A stretch of DNA of 64,000 nucleotides from contig JBFHQE010000001.1 in assembly GCA_041592335.1 (NCBI GenBank), positions 62,001-126,000 on the forward strand, read 5' to 3'. The position numbers were made by a program, and so were the translations under genes. Below the pieces are notes generated by a model. It saw only the letters and a list, made by a program, of their open reading frames with translations. It searched no databases and was not told where the DNA came from. Source of the DNA: JBFHQE01 sp041592335. Its GTDB lineage: Bacteria; Pseudomonadota; Gammaproteobacteria; Thiohalobacterales; Thiohalobacteraceae. Shown in pieces: positions 25,588 through 35,622 of the stretch (position 1 is its first letter; the number at the start of each line of letters is the position of its first letter).

Positions 25588-26048
25588 TTCCCGCCCTCGA
25601 AACCACACTGCCGCCAGGCCTCGAACAGCACTATCGCTACCACGTTGGACAGATTCAGGCTACGACTGTTTTCCTGCATCGGCAGGCGCAATACCTGGTT
25701 TGACGGGAAGGTATCGCGCACCTCGTCTGGCAAACCGCGCGTCTCTGGTCCAAACAACAATGCATCGCCCGCCTGAAATTCAACACTGGAATAACGCGCT
25801 GTTCCCTTGGTCGACAACGCGAACACCCGCAAGGGGTCGAACTGGTTCAGGCAACTGGCAAGATCCGGGTAACGTTTCACCTCGGCGAATTCATGATAGT
25901 CCAGCCCGGCACGGCGTAGGCGCTTGTCCTCCCAGCCGAAGCCGAGCGGTTCGATCAGATGAAGGTGGCTGCCGGTATTGGCACAAAGGCGTATGATATT
26001 GCCGGTGTTCGGTGGGATCTCCGGCTGGTACAGGATGATGTGAAACAT
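25584..26048 (-). CDS. trmL: tRNA (cytidine(34)-2'-O)-methyltransferase
   Basis: A 154-residue SPOUT (knotted) methyltransferase acting on the wobble base of tRNA-Leu. MFHIILYQPEIPPNTGNIIRLCANTG is the family N-terminus, so the start is ATG at 26048; a longer open frame to 26468 is antisense to pyrD and is not part of the gene. The knot motifs FGPETRGLP and MQENSRSLNLSNVVAIVLFEA are present. Confidence 0.96.
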   Translation of the reverse strand: MFHIILYQPEIPPNTGNIIRLCANTGSHLHLIEPLGFGWEDKRLRRAGLDYHEFAEVKRYPDLASCLNQFDPLRVFALSTKGTARYSSVEFQAGDALLFGPETRGLPDEVRDTFPSNQVLRLPMQENSRSLNLSNVVAIVLFEAWRQCGFEGGN

Positions 26049-26108
26049 GCGCGCATCATACCCCATCGCGAACCCACCGCTTTGCCAACCTCGACAAACT
26101 GAGATGCC

Positions 26109-27077
26109 ATGACACCCGAACAACGCGATTACCTTTCCCTTGATTTTTGTGGCCTGAAACTGGACAGCCCACTGGTGCTCCTGTCCGGTTGTGTTGGATT
26201 CGGCGAGGAATACACGCGTGTCGACGGCTTCTCCAATCGCGATGTCGGTGCCATTTGCCTGAAAGGCACGACCGGCACCGCGCGGCTCGGCAACCCGCCG
26301 CACCGGGTTTACGAAACCCCGGACGGCATGCTCAACGCCATTGGCCTGCAGAATCCCGGCGTCGATCATGTGGTGGAGAAAATTCTGCCCACGCTCGATT
26401 TCAGCGAGACCCGCTTTATTGCCAACGTGTCCGGCTCCACGGTAGAAGAATATTTTGAGGTGACTCAAAAATTCGATAATTCTCCAATCGATGCCATCGA
26501 GATCAACATCTCCTGCCCGAACGTGAAGGAAGGCGGCGTGGCCTTTGGCAACGATCCGGACATGTCCGCGCGGGTGGTCGAGGCTTGCCGCAAGGCAACC
26601 GCTAAGCCATTGATTACAAAGCTTTCTCCTAACCAGACCAATATCGCCGAAAACGCCCGGCGCTGTATCGAGGCAGGCACTGACGGTTTCGCTGTCATCA
26701 ATACCCTGATGGGTATGGCCATCGATATCGAGTCGCGCACCCCGGTGATCGGCAACAATCAGGGTGGTCTATCCGGCCCAGCCATCAAGCCGGTGGCCCT
26801 GCTCAAGGTTCACCAGGTCGCGCAGGTATGCCGTCCGCACGGCATTCCCATCATCGGCCAGGGTGGCGTCCTGACGGCGGCGGACGCCATCGAATTCCTG
26901 ATCGCCGGCGCGACCACGGTCGGCGTCGGCACCGCCCTGTTCTATGACCCGCTGGTATGCACCAAAATCAACCAGGGCATTTGCGATTACCTCAAGCGCC
27001 ATAACCTGGCCAACGTCAGCCAGCTAACCGATACTCTGGTCCTCAACAGCCCCAATCCCTCCGCCCGCTGCGGCTAA
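26109..27077 (+). CDS. dihydroorotate dehydrogenase, class 1 type
   Basis: A 322-residue FMN-binding TIM barrel. The catalytic base is Cys136 in NISCPNVK, which marks class 1 (type B-like) enzymes; most Gammaproteobacteria use the membrane class 2 enzyme, which has a serine there. FMN-phosphate loops are near IIGQGGVLTAADAIEFLIAGATTVGVGTAL. No pyrK-like electron-transfer partner is in the window, so it may be an accessory or related oxidoreductase. The exact substrate is less certain than the fold. Confidence 0.85.
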   Translation: MTPEQRDYLSLDFCGLKLDSPLVLLSGCVGFGEEYTRVDGFSNRDVGAICLKGTTGTARLGNPPHRVYETPDGMLNAIGLQNPGVDHVVEKILPTLDFSETRFIANVSGSTVEEYFEVTQKFDNSPIDAIEINISCPNVKEGGVAFGNDPDMSARVVEACRKATAKPLITKLSPNQTNIAENARRCIEAGTDGFAVINTLMGMAIDIESRTPVIGNNQGGLSGPAIKPVALLKVHQVAQVCRPHGIPIIGQGGVLTAADAIEFLIAGATTVGVGTALFYDPLVCTKINQGICDYLKRHNLANVSQLTDTLVLNSPNPSARCG

Positions 27078-27207
27078 AACCCATAGCATTTCATCAAGTT
27101 AAACTTTGCTTCTGAAACGCCGCTAGCAACTGAGCGGGTGCCGTTCTCGGCGCTCGCGGTGGACGCAGAATGGAAAACCCACCAGGAAAAATGCAAAATT
27201 ATTATTG

Positions 27208-27236
27208 TTGACAGTGGGTTATGCTTGATTCTTAAT
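27208..27236 (+). promoter_or_regulatory. sigma-70 promoter for the msh pilus operon
   Basis: Consensus -35 TTGACA (27208-27213), a 17-bp spacer and -10 CTTAAT (27231-27236). It lies about 55 bp before the first msh gene in the 214-bp gap after the dihydroorotate dehydrogenase gene. Confidence 0.65.
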
Positions 27237-27291
27237 GAGCTACATCTAGAATAGCCATTAATCAGCTGCTCAGGGCAAGGGAAAGCGAGGG

Positions 27292-27885
27292 ATGTACCAA
27301 CAGATCAATCTGTATCAGCCAGTGTTCCGGCAGGAAGAGAAAATCTTCTCCAGCCGTACCCTGCTCATCATCTGGGCACTGGTGCTGGTACTGCTGGCGG
27401 GCCTGTACCTGTCACAACGCCTTAACCTGCGCGAACTGGAAAGTAACCGCGTCCAGGTCGAAACCCAGTCCGATAAACTCCAGCAACAGTTGAACAGCAT
27501 GCTGACCAGCACCGATCAGGCCGAAGCCGATCAGGTGACTGCCGAGATCGAACAGTTACGCCTGTCACTCGACAATCTGGAAAGCCTGCTGCAACAGATG
27601 AACGGTTCCGCGCTGCCCAGTGCCGCGGGTTTCAGCCAGCTGTTGCAGGCATTGGCCGAACAACGCCTGACCGGCGTGTGGCTGACCAATATTGAAATCA
27701 CCTCGCTTGGGGAAATACGGCTGACCGGCGTCGCTACCGATGAACGCCTGGTACCACGCTACATTCAGCAGCTACGCAAGAATCAGCTGCTGGCCGAAAA
27801 GGCTTTCTCCCAAATCCAGCTGACCAGCGATCAGACCACGGCGCTGACCTCCTTCGTACTTCAATCGGGGAGCGCGCCACTGTGA
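27292..27885 (+). CDS. PilN-like MSHA biogenesis protein (MshI C-terminal half type)
   Basis: A 197-residue inner-membrane protein: short cytoplasmic N-terminus MYQQINLYQPVF (the INL motif that binds PilM-like proteins), one transmembrane helix (about 24-42) and a coiled periplasmic domain ending in a ferredoxin-like fold (GVWLTNIEITSLGEIRLTGVA). With MshJ and the PilM-like protein it forms the pilus alignment platform. A promoter is 55 bp upstream; the next gene overlaps by 4 bp. Confidence 0.85.
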   Translation: MYQQINLYQPVFRQEEKIFSSRTLLIIWALVLVLLAGLYLSQRLNLRELESNRVQVETQSDKLQQQLNSMLTSTDQAEADQVTAEIEQLRLSLDNLESLLQQMNGSALPSAAGFSQLLQALAEQRLTGVWLTNIEITSLGEIRLTGVATDERLVPRYIQQLRKNQLLAEKAFSQIQLTSDQTTALTSFVLQSGSAPL

Positions 27886-28520
27886 TCAACAAAGAGAAAC
27901 TGTTGCAGTGGGAAGCGCGCGTCAACGCTTTACAGATGCGCGAACGACTACTGCTACTGCTTACCCTCATCGCGCTGACTTATGGCGTAATTGATCTGCT
28001 GTTTTTATCACCCTTGCAGATGCGTATGGAGCAGAGCAAGCAATCGCTGCTCGATGCACAAAACCGTCTGGTCGTGATCGAACAACAGTCGCGCGATTTT
28101 GCCAAGGACCAGGACCCTCTCGCTGCACAAAAACAGGAACGCGATTCATTGCAGCAGGCGCTGGCCGAGGTGCAGAACCGACTTGAAGCACGCATGGGCA
28201 ACCTGCTCAGTCAGGATGAAGCACCGCAATTGTTATCCGAACTCATCGACAAGCAGCGCAATCTGCAACTGATCAGCCTGAGCACAAGGCAACAGGGGTT
28301 TTCCGGCTCACCCGCTGATAACAGCAATGCCCCATCCGGATTTAACCGTTTTAACCTGGAGCTGAATATGCAGGGCAGCTTCATGGATACGTTACGTTTT
28401 GTGCAAAGCATGGAAGCCAGTGAGTGGCAATTGTTCTGGGACACGCTGAATCTCGATATCGTGGAACACCCCAATGCCAATGTGAAAATTCAACTCTATA
28501 CACTGGGGACGGGCACCTGA
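27882..28520 (+). CDS. mshJ: MSHA biogenesis protein MshJ (PilO-like)
   Basis: A 212-residue PilO-like protein starting with GTG (overlap GTGA). It has one transmembrane helix (about 25-46), a coiled coil (about 50-105) and a small periplasmic domain. It pairs with the PilN-like protein. It overlaps mshK by 1 bp. Confidence 0.87.
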   Translation: MINKEKLLQWEARVNALQMRERLLLLLTLIALTYGVIDLLFLSPLQMRMEQSKQSLLDAQNRLVVIEQQSRDFAKDQDPLAAQKQERDSLQQALAEVQNRLEARMGNLLSQDEAPQLLSELIDKQRNLQLISLSTRQQGFSGSPADNSNAPSGFNRFNLELNMQGSFMDTLRFVQSMEASEWQLFWDTLNLDIVEHPNANVKIQLYTLGTGT

Positions 28521-28834
28521 TGCACAAACTGTTGTTAATCTCCTTGCTGTTGAACATTGCACCTTTGCAGGCAGCAAGCCTGGCCGATCCCACGCAACCC
28601 AGCCTCGGCGGCACCGCTTCCGCCAGCGGAACCAGCCAGCACGCGCTCACCCTCAATGCCACCTACATGGGCAAGACGGATCGCTATGCGATCATCAACG
28701 GCGTCAAGCTGCGTGAAGGGGAAACGCTCGGCCACATCCGTTTACAACGCATTCGCCACAAATCTGTTGATATCTCTGCAGACGATCGCACCCAGACGCT
28801 GCAGTTAAACGACCTCATAGTGAAGACACGATGA
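28520..28834 (+). CDS. mshK: MSHA biogenesis protein MshK (PilP-like)
   Basis: A 104-residue periplasmic protein: signal peptide LLLISLLLNIAPLQA, ADPTQP motif, then a small beta domain (LNATYMGKTDRYAIINGVKLREGETLG). PilP/GspC-like proteins link the inner-membrane platform to the secretin. ATG at 28520 is chosen because the signal peptide begins there; the open frame upstream overlaps mshJ. It overlaps mshL by 4 bp. Confidence 0.85.
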   Translation: MHKLLLISLLLNIAPLQAASLADPTQPSLGGTASASGTSQHALTLNATYMGKTDRYAIINGVKLREGETLGHIRLQRIRHKSVDISADDRTQTLQLNDLIVKTR

Positions 28835-30540
28835 TGAATACAAGTACCAGGAATTCCGTAACAGGCCGACCGCTACTCGCCGGATTACTCTTCAGCCTGC
28901 TTGCCGGTTGCGCGACAACAGCCGACCAAAAAGGCAGCCTGCTTCCGAGTATCGAACAAAGCATGGATACGCCCGCGGCAGCTCCCCCAAGCGCTCCTCC
29001 GCCGGAAGTCTCGGCTGCTCTGATAGCGCCACCTGAAACGCTGCTGCCACCGGTTTCCCGTCCGCCGGAACCGCGATTCGATATCGCCCTGAATAACGCC
29101 GAGGCAAATCACTTTTTCATGGGCCTGGTGGAAGACACTCCCTATAACATCATCGTACACCCGGATGTCACCGGCACCCTGTCGCTGGATCTGAAAAACG
29201 TTACTGTCGATGAAGTCATGCAGTCGGTGCGCGACGTGTACGGTTATGAATACCGCAAGCAGGGCAATGTGTACCAGGTGTTGCCAGCGCGCATGCGGTC
29301 ACGCATTTACAAGGTTGATTACCTCAATATCCGTCGCATGGGCAATTCCAGTATGAAGGTCAGTTCGGGCCAGGTCTCGGATTCCACCAGTTCATCAAGC
29401 TCAGCTGCTGGCGGTGCCGCCACCACGGAAACCACCACCAGCCAGAGCGTGTCGGGCAGCGAAGTGAATACCCAGTCCGATGCCGATTTCTGGAGCGAAT
29501 TAAAGATTGCACTTGAATCGCTGATTGGCGAGGAAAACGGCCGCAAGGTCGTCGTTAATCCCCAGGCTGGCGTTGTCGTCGTGCGCGCCATGCCCGGTGA
29601 ACTTCGCGATGTCGAAGATTATCTGAACACCATCCAGGGCATCATCGAGCGCCAGGTCATTCTCGAAGCCAAGATCATCGAGGTCCAGCTGAACGATGGC
29701 TTTCAGGCGGGTGTGAACTGGGCAGCTTTCGGCGAGCCCGGTGATGGAAAGTCGATCGTTGCTGGCCAACTGGGTGCGGACAATATCTTTAAAAACGGTG
29801 TTTCCGACCTGGAAGACACCACGATCAATCTGCAGAAAAACGCCAACTTCAGCGACGAAATCATCACCTCCAATAACTTCGGCGGCATGTTCCTGCTCGG
29901 CATTGGCGCCAATGATTTTACGGCGCTCATCGAGTTGCTTTCCACGCAAGGCGATGTCCAGGTACTTTCCAGTCCGCGCGTTTCAACCGTGAATAACCAG
30001 AAAGCCGTCATCAAGGTTGGCACCGATGAGTTCTTTGTGACCGGCATCGAAACCGACACGGATACAACCGGGGACACAGTCAATCGTAACGTCGACGTTG
30101 AAATTACCCCGTTCTTCTCCGGCGTGGCACTTGATGTCATTCCGCAGATTGATGAATACGGCGGCGTCACCTTGCACATTCACCCGACCGTGAGCGAAGT
30201 CACCGAAAAGAACAAGAGCATTGCCATCAGCTCCACTGACAACCTGACCATTCCGCTGGCCTTGTCCTCGATTCGTGAATCGGACGCCATCATTCGCGCC
30301 AAAAGCGGACAGATCGTAGTGATCGGCGGCCTGATGAAAGAACAGCTGACAGACAACCAGGCCAAAACGCCATTTCTCGGCGATCTGCCCGGCGTCGGTA
30401 ACCTGTTCCGCCACAAGCAGCAAAGCAGTCGCAAAAGCGAACTGGTCATACTGCTAAAACCTATTGTCACCAATGGTGTCGATAGCTGGCAGGATTACAT
30501 GCGCGAAAGTGCCACTCGCATCAAGACACTGACTCGCTAG
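28831..30540 (+). CDS. mshL: MSHA pilus secretin MshL
   Basis: A 569-residue outer-membrane secretin lipoprotein. Lipobox LLAGCA near residue 25, a proline-rich spacer, an STN/N0-like domain (about 85-150) and N1-like domains; a serine/glycine/threonine-rich linker (about 175-215) and the secretin core (about 330-560) with LSSPRVSTVNNQKAVIKVGTDEFFV. It forms the ring through which the pilus leaves the cell. Confidence 0.95.
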   Translation: MMNTSTRNSVTGRPLLAGLLFSLLAGCATTADQKGSLLPSIEQSMDTPAAAPPSAPPPEVSAALIAPPETLLPPVSRPPEPRFDIALNNAEANHFFMGLVEDTPYNIIVHPDVTGTLSLDLKNVTVDEVMQSVRDVYGYEYRKQGNVYQVLPARMRSRIYKVDYLNIRRMGNSSMKVSSGQVSDSTSSSSSAAGGAATTETTTSQSVSGSEVNTQSDADFWSELKIALESLIGEENGRKVVVNPQAGVVVVRAMPGELRDVEDYLNTIQGIIERQVILEAKIIEVQLNDGFQAGVNWAAFGEPGDGKSIVAGQLGADNIFKNGVSDLEDTTINLQKNANFSDEIITSNNFGGMFLLGIGANDFTALIELLSTQGDVQVLSSPRVSTVNNQKAVIKVGTDEFFVTGIETDTDTTGDTVNRNVDVEITPFFSGVALDVIPQIDEYGGVTLHIHPTVSEVTEKNKSIAISSTDNLTIPLALSSIRESDAIIRAKSGQIVVIGGLMKEQLTDNQAKTPFLGDLPGVGNLFRHKQQSSRKSELVILLKPIVTNGVDSWQDYMRESATRIKTLTR

Positions 30541-30562
30541 GTAACAGGACCGTTTACACATC

Positions 30563-31462
30563 ATGTATCTGGAGCACTTCAAACTCACCGCGTTGCCCTT
30601 CAGCATCACGCCAGATACGGATTTCTTTTTTCAATCCGCCAGTCACATTGAAGCACTCAATGTATTGTTGCTCGCGTTGCGTAGCGGCGATGGCTTCATC
30701 AAGCTGACCGGCGAAGTCGGCACCGGCAAAACCCTGTTATGCCGCAAGCTGCTGTCCTCGCTCGATGACAATTTCGTCACTGCCTATATTCCGAATCCAT
30801 TTATCAATGCCACGGCCCTGCGCATGGCGGTCGCGGAAGAACTGGGTATCGAGTTCGCGCGCAACATCGGTCAGCACCGCGTGCTGAAACTGATTACGGA
30901 TAAGCTCGTCGAGATCAAGCGCGCCGGTAAACAGGTCGTGTTGATTGTGGATGAAGCGCAGGCCATGCCGGATGAATCGCTGGAAGCACTGCGCCTGTTG
31001 AGCAATCTTGAGACCGAAAAGGAAAAGTTATTATCCATTGTGCTGTTCGGCCAGCCGGAACTGGATGTCAAACTTAACCAGCCCAAGATTCGCCAGCTTA
31101 AACAACGCATCCTGTTTTCCTATCAGCTGCGACCGCTGAATGCCCGCGAGGTTGCGCATTACGTTCAACACCGGTTGACCATCGCCGGCGTTACCGCTCC
31201 CCTGTTCAGCAAGGCCGCTCTGCGCCGCTTGCATAAGGCCAGTCGTGGCATACCGCGCCTGATCAACATCCTTGGTCATAAATCACTGATGGCTGCATTC
31301 GGCCAGGGTATGACGGCCATCAAACCGAGGCATGTGCAACTGGCGACGCGCGATACCGAGGACGCCCGGCAGAACGTGCCCTGGCGACGCTGGTTCATGC
31401 GCTTTGGCACCATTGCCATGCTGACCGGCGCCAGTGTCTATGTCGTAGCGAGCACTCTATGA
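30563..31462 (+). CDS. mshM: MSHA biogenesis ATPase MshM (ExeA-like AAA)
   Basis: A 299-residue AAA ATPase with the ExeA/GspA-type start MYLEHFKLTALPFSITPDTDFFF, Walker A GEVGTGKT near residues 51-58, Walker B VLIVDEAQAMP, and a C-terminal transmembrane helix (about 275-295). Such proteins help secretin assembly through the cell wall. Overlaps mshN by 4 bp. Confidence 0.93.
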   Translation: MYLEHFKLTALPFSITPDTDFFFQSASHIEALNVLLLALRSGDGFIKLTGEVGTGKTLLCRKLLSSLDDNFVTAYIPNPFINATALRMAVAEELGIEFARNIGQHRVLKLITDKLVEIKRAGKQVVLIVDEAQAMPDESLEALRLLSNLETEKEKLLSIVLFGQPELDVKLNQPKIRQLKQRILFSYQLRPLNAREVAHYVQHRLTIAGVTAPLFSKAALRRLHKASRGIPRLINILGHKSLMAAFGQGMTAIKPRHVQLATRDTEDARQNVPWRRWFMRFGTIAMLTGASVYVVASTL

Positions 31463-32499
31463 GCCTGGTTAATGAAATGCTGCGCGATCTCGATGCACGC
31501 CGCGACCGGCTCTCGGTCGACAGCGCATTGAATGGTCTGAACCCGGTACCGATCAACAACGAACAACCCGCCTATGCGCACTGGTTATTGATTCCCCTGA
31601 TCGCCGCCGTGGTCGGCTTGTTACTCTGGCTCATGGCTGCGAAATACCTGGGTAACCCGGGTGTTCCCAATGAATACCTGGATTCACCCGCGCACGTGGC
31701 GGAACCTGTTATCGCGCAAGCCGAACCCGCAGTGGAAACCGTTGAGATTGAGGCAACACCGCAAGTCCCGGTCGAAGCGCCGCATAAAGACCCCGTACCT
31801 GTCGTAACCGAAAGGGTTACGCCCGCGCCAGAACCAAAACCACGGCAAGAGAAAATTGTCGCGCCGGAACCAAAACCGGTTATCACCAAAAAACCGCGCA
31901 CCCTGACGCCTGCCCAGCAATCGGAACAGCTGTATGCAGAGGCCGTAAATGCATTCAAGACCGGTAACCTGCGCCGGGTCGAAACCCTGCTGAACGAGGC
32001 ACTGGTGCTTTCACCGGATCATATTCGCGCCCGCGAGCAACTGGCAATCACGCTCATCATGCAGCAGCGCCAACGCGAAGCCGAGGAATTATTGCGCGCC
32101 GGGCTGGCTATCGACTCAACCCAGGCAAACATGGCCTTGCAGCTTGGCCAGCTGCTGGCGCAACAGAACCGCGCCAGTGAAGCAATTGCCTACATGGAAC
32201 CAGCCTTGCTGAATGCCGCGGACAACCCGCAGTTTCTCGGCACATTGGCCGGCATTTACCAGAATGCGGGCGACCCGGAACAGGCCATCAATAACTACCA
32301 GGCAGCATTAAGCCTGCGACCTAACCAGGGCATCTGGTGGATGGGACTGGGGATCTCGCTGGAGCAGACCGGACAATACGGCAACGCCGTTGCCGCTTAC
32401 CGCGAAGCGCTCACGCAACAGCGTCTGCGTCCGGATTTACGCAAATATGTCAACGAACGGCTCGCTGTTTTACAACCGGTCGCGGAGACGAATCAATAA
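31459..32499 (+). CDS. mshN: MSHA biogenesis protein MshN (TPR protein)
   Basis: A 346-residue inner-membrane protein: N-terminal MSLVNEMLRDLDARR (typical of MshN/ExeB), a transmembrane helix (about 40-58), a Pro/Glu/Lys-rich periplasmic linker (about 75-150), and tetratricopeptide repeats (about 155-340). It overlaps mshE by 1 bp (TAATG). Confidence 0.9.
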   Translation: MSLVNEMLRDLDARRDRLSVDSALNGLNPVPINNEQPAYAHWLLIPLIAAVVGLLLWLMAAKYLGNPGVPNEYLDSPAHVAEPVIAQAEPAVETVEIEATPQVPVEAPHKDPVPVVTERVTPAPEPKPRQEKIVAPEPKPVITKKPRTLTPAQQSEQLYAEAVNAFKTGNLRRVETLLNEALVLSPDHIRAREQLAITLIMQQRQREAEELLRAGLAIDSTQANMALQLGQLLAQQNRASEAIAYMEPALLNAADNPQFLGTLAGIYQNAGDPEQAINNYQAALSLRPNQGIWWMGLGISLEQTGQYGNAVAAYREALTQQRLRPDLRKYVNERLAVLQPVAETNQ

Positions 32500-34196
32500 T
32501 GGCCATACCCAAAAAAATCCGCATTGGCGACCTGCTGGTCGAACAGAAGATTATTTCCGAGGCGCAGTTGCAAACCGCGCTTGCCGATCAGAAACGCAGT
32601 GGCCGGAAACTCGGCCGGGTATTGATCGATAATGGCTTTATTCAGGAAGAGGCCTTGTTGCAGTTGTTGTCGCAACAGCTGGACATGCCGTTCGTTAACC
32701 TCAAGACCTTTGAGCTTGATGCGGACCTGGTGCAACAACTGCCAGAAACCCTGGCGCGACGTTATCGCGCACTGATCCTGAAAGAAACGCCACAGGGCCT
32801 GATGGTCGGCATGGGCGATCCAACCGATATTTTTGCCTACGACGAACTTGCCCGCGCGCTGAAAAAACCGCTCAAGCTTGCCGTGGTCAAGGAATCCGAT
32901 CTGCTGCATTACATCGACCAGTTGTATCACAGCGGCGCCCAGCTGAAGTCGCTGGCCAGCGAAGTCGGCCAGGACCTGTCCGAGAACGCATTTGATCTGG
33001 GCGCATTAACAGCTGAAAGCAGCCAGTCGGATGCCCCGGTAGTGCGGCTCATCCAGACCGTGTTTGAAGATGCCGTGATGGCCAACGCTTCCGATATTCA
33101 CATCGAACCGGACGAAGAGGTGCTGCGTATTCGTCGCCGCATCGACGGTATTCTGCATGAACAGGTGATGCCGGAAAAACGTATCGCCAGCGCGGTGGTG
33201 TCACGCATCAAATTGATGGGCGGTTGCGACATCTCGGAAAAACGCCTGCCGCAGGACGGCCGTTTCAGTCTGCGCGTGAAAGACAAGAATATCGATGTGC
33301 GTCTCGCGACCGTGCCAACGCAAAATGGCGAGGCTGCGGTCATGCGTTTGCTCGATCCGGAAAGCAATCGCAAACGACTGGATCAGATCGGCATGCCAGA
33401 ATCTGTGCTCAACGATTTCCGCAAGATCATTCACAAGCCGCATGGCCTGGTACTGGTCACGGGCCCAACCGGGAGCGGCAAAACCACAACCCTTTACGCC
33501 GCATTGGCGGAACTTAACCGGCCGCAGAAAAAGATCATTACCGTGGAAGACCCGGTCGAAATCCAGATGCCGCGCATCAACCAGATTCAGGTCAATCCCA
33601 AGATCAATCTCACCTTTGCGCGCGTGTTGCGCACCGCCTTGCGACTCGACCCGGACATTATCCTGGTGGGTGAAATCCGCGATCAGGAAACCGGCGAGAT
33701 TGCGTTGCGCGCGGCATTAACCGGTCACCTGGTTATGTCCACCCTGCATACCAACGATGCTATCAGTACCGCGCTGCGTTTGATCGACATGGGGATGGAA
33801 CCCTTCCTGGTGGCGTCCTCCGTGCAGGCGATCATCGCGCAACGCCTGGTGCGCCGCGTCTGTGAACACTGCCGCGCCGAACATCCCTTGACCGCCAATG
33901 AACAGGCCTGGCTCAAGAGCATACATCCGAGCGACAACGTGCCGGTCTATTACGCCGGTACCGGCTGTAACCACTGCAACCAGACCGGGTACGCCGGACG
34001 TACCGGGGTGTATGAATTGCTGACCATGAACGAAGACCTGATCGAGGCGCTGCGGCGCAACGATCAGACTGCCTTTGAAAAGGCAGCCGAGGCACAGGCC
34101 AGTTACCGGCCACTGGTGCATCACGCACTGGACCTGGCCGAGGCGGGACAAACCACCGTGGAAGAGGCGATGCGCCTGTCCGGCTGGCTGGACTAG
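32499..34196 (+). CDS. mshE: MSHA pilus extension ATPase MshE
   Basis: A 565-residue GspE/PilB-type assembly ATPase. The N-terminal MshEN domain (about 1-150; IGDLLVEQKIISEAQLQTAL) is the fold that binds c-di-GMP in Vibrio and Pseudomonas homologues. The C-terminal ATPase has Walker A GPTGSGKTTTLYAAL, Asp box, Walker B and a tetracysteine zinc motif CEHC...GCNHC. ATG at 32499 is chosen since the N-terminal domain starts there; the frame runs further upstream antiparallel to no family sequence. Confidence 0.96.
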   Translation: MAIPKKIRIGDLLVEQKIISEAQLQTALADQKRSGRKLGRVLIDNGFIQEEALLQLLSQQLDMPFVNLKTFELDADLVQQLPETLARRYRALILKETPQGLMVGMGDPTDIFAYDELARALKKPLKLAVVKESDLLHYIDQLYHSGAQLKSLASEVGQDLSENAFDLGALTAESSQSDAPVVRLIQTVFEDAVMANASDIHIEPDEEVLRIRRRIDGILHEQVMPEKRIASAVVSRIKLMGGCDISEKRLPQDGRFSLRVKDKNIDVRLATVPTQNGEAAVMRLLDPESNRKRLDQIGMPESVLNDFRKIIHKPHGLVLVTGPTGSGKTTTLYAALAELNRPQKKIITVEDPVEIQMPRINQIQVNPKINLTFARVLRTALRLDPDIILVGEIRDQETGEIALRAALTGHLVMSTLHTNDAISTALRLIDMGMEPFLVASSVQAIIAQRLVRRVCEHCRAEHPLTANEQAWLKSIHPSDNVPVYYAGTGCNHCNQTGYAGRTGVYELLTMNEDLIEALRRNDQTAFEKAAEAQASYRPLVHHALDLAEAGQTTVEEAMRLSGWLD

Positions 34197-34212
34197 GCGC
34201 TAAGGATTAGCC

Positions 34213-35457
34213 ATGCCGACCTTCGCCTACAAAGCCCGCGGCCCGCACGGTGATGCCATCGAAGGCACCATGGAGGCCAACACCTCCGAAGCCGTGGCAT
34301 CACGTCTGCTGGAAGGCGGCCTGATTCCGGTCAACATTCAGCAGGCCACGCTCCGCGAAGGCGGCATGATGTCCCGTGACCTCAATGACATCTTCCCGCC
34401 ACCGGTACGTCAGACCGATCTCATTCAATTCTGTCGCCAGATGTATTCCCTGCTGCGCGCAGGTGTGCCGATCCTGAGCGGCCTGAATGGCCTCGCCACC
34501 ACCACGCGCAATCCAACTCTGGGCAAATCGATTCAACGTGTGCGTGAAATGCTGGAAGGCGGTCACGACCTGGCCAGCGCACTGGCACAACAACCCGATG
34601 TATTCGACCAGTTCTTTATCAGCATGGTGCGGGTCGGTGAAACCAGCGGTCAGCTCGACCAGACCTTCAACCAGCTCGCCTATTACCTGGAACGCGAAAA
34701 ACTCACTAGGGATCGCATCAAGCAATCCACGCGTTACCCCATGTTTGTGCTGATCGTGCTGGCGTTGGCGATTGGCATCATGAACTGGTTTGTTATACCT
34801 CGCTTCGCCGGAGTGTACGCGCGTTTCGGTGCCGATCTGCCGATCGTAACCAGGGGCGTGGTGGCCTTCTCGGATTTCATGGTCAACAACTGGATCGGGA
34901 TTCTGATTGGCCTGGCGCTGGTCTTCTTTGGCTGGCGCAACTGGGTCAACTCCGAATCCGGGCGTTACCGCTGGGACCGCTTCAAATTGCGTATCCCGCT
35001 CATCGGACCTGTGATCAAACTCGCCACCCTCGGTCGCTTCACGCGCCTGTTCGGCATGTCGCAACAGGCGGGCGTGCCGCTGATCACCAGCTTATCGGTG
35101 GTAGCGCGCGCGCTGGATAATGCCTTTCTTGAAGAGCGCGTGCTGGCCATGCGCGATGGCATCGAGCGCGGCGAATCCATTTCCCGCACCGCCATCAATA
35201 CGGGTATCTTCGACCCGCTGGTGCTGCAGATGATTGCGGTGGGCGAAGAATCCGGCACGCTGGATGAACTGCTGCAGGAGCTGGCCGCCTATTACGATCG
35301 CGAGGTCGAATACAGTATCGAAAAACTGAGCGCCGCCATTGGCCCGATCCTGACCATTGTTATTGGCGTGGTCATGCTGTTTTTTGCCCTGGCCATCTTC
35401 CTGCCCATGTGGGGCCTGGCAGACGCCGCACTCGGCCGCGGAGCGCCGAAAATCTGA
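34213..35457 (+). CDS. mshG: MSHA pilus inner-membrane platform protein MshG (GspF/PilC-like)
   Basis: A 414-residue polytopic protein with two GspF domains (about 75-195 and 275-400) and three or more hydrophobic helices (about 175-195, 225-245 and 380-400). The PTFAYKARGPHGDAIEGTMEA N-terminus and QMYSLLRAGVPILSGL motif are typical. It seats the ATPase and extrudes pilins. Confidence 0.95.
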   Translation: MPTFAYKARGPHGDAIEGTMEANTSEAVASRLLEGGLIPVNIQQATLREGGMMSRDLNDIFPPPVRQTDLIQFCRQMYSLLRAGVPILSGLNGLATTTRNPTLGKSIQRVREMLEGGHDLASALAQQPDVFDQFFISMVRVGETSGQLDQTFNQLAYYLEREKLTRDRIKQSTRYPMFVLIVLALAIGIMNWFVIPRFAGVYARFGADLPIVTRGVVAFSDFMVNNWIGILIGLALVFFGWRNWVNSESGRYRWDRFKLRIPLIGPVIKLATLGRFTRLFGMSQQAGVPLITSLSVVARALDNAFLEERVLAMRDGIERGESISRTAINTGIFDPLVLQMIAVGEESGTLDELLQELAAYYDREVEYSIEKLSAAIGPILTIVIGVVMLFFALAIFLPMWGLADAALGRGAPKI

Positions 35458-35622
35458 TCCTTACAGCGCTTTTTGCGAATTCCCGGTCAATTCATCATTA
35501 ATTTATTGCTTCAACCCGCCAAATTCCCTAAAGAAACCCTCCCGCCTGATCGATAACCCAGTTACCGGCAGAGATGCGGGCCGGGCCCGCGCCGTAACCG
35601 ATTTAACATGGAGATTGGAGTT

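Noticed and set aside
26049..26468. N-terminal extension of trmL by an open frame on the minus strand
   Set aside because: The extension is antisense to the dihydroorotate dehydrogenase gene and the family N-terminus MFHIILYQPEIPPNTGN begins at 26048.
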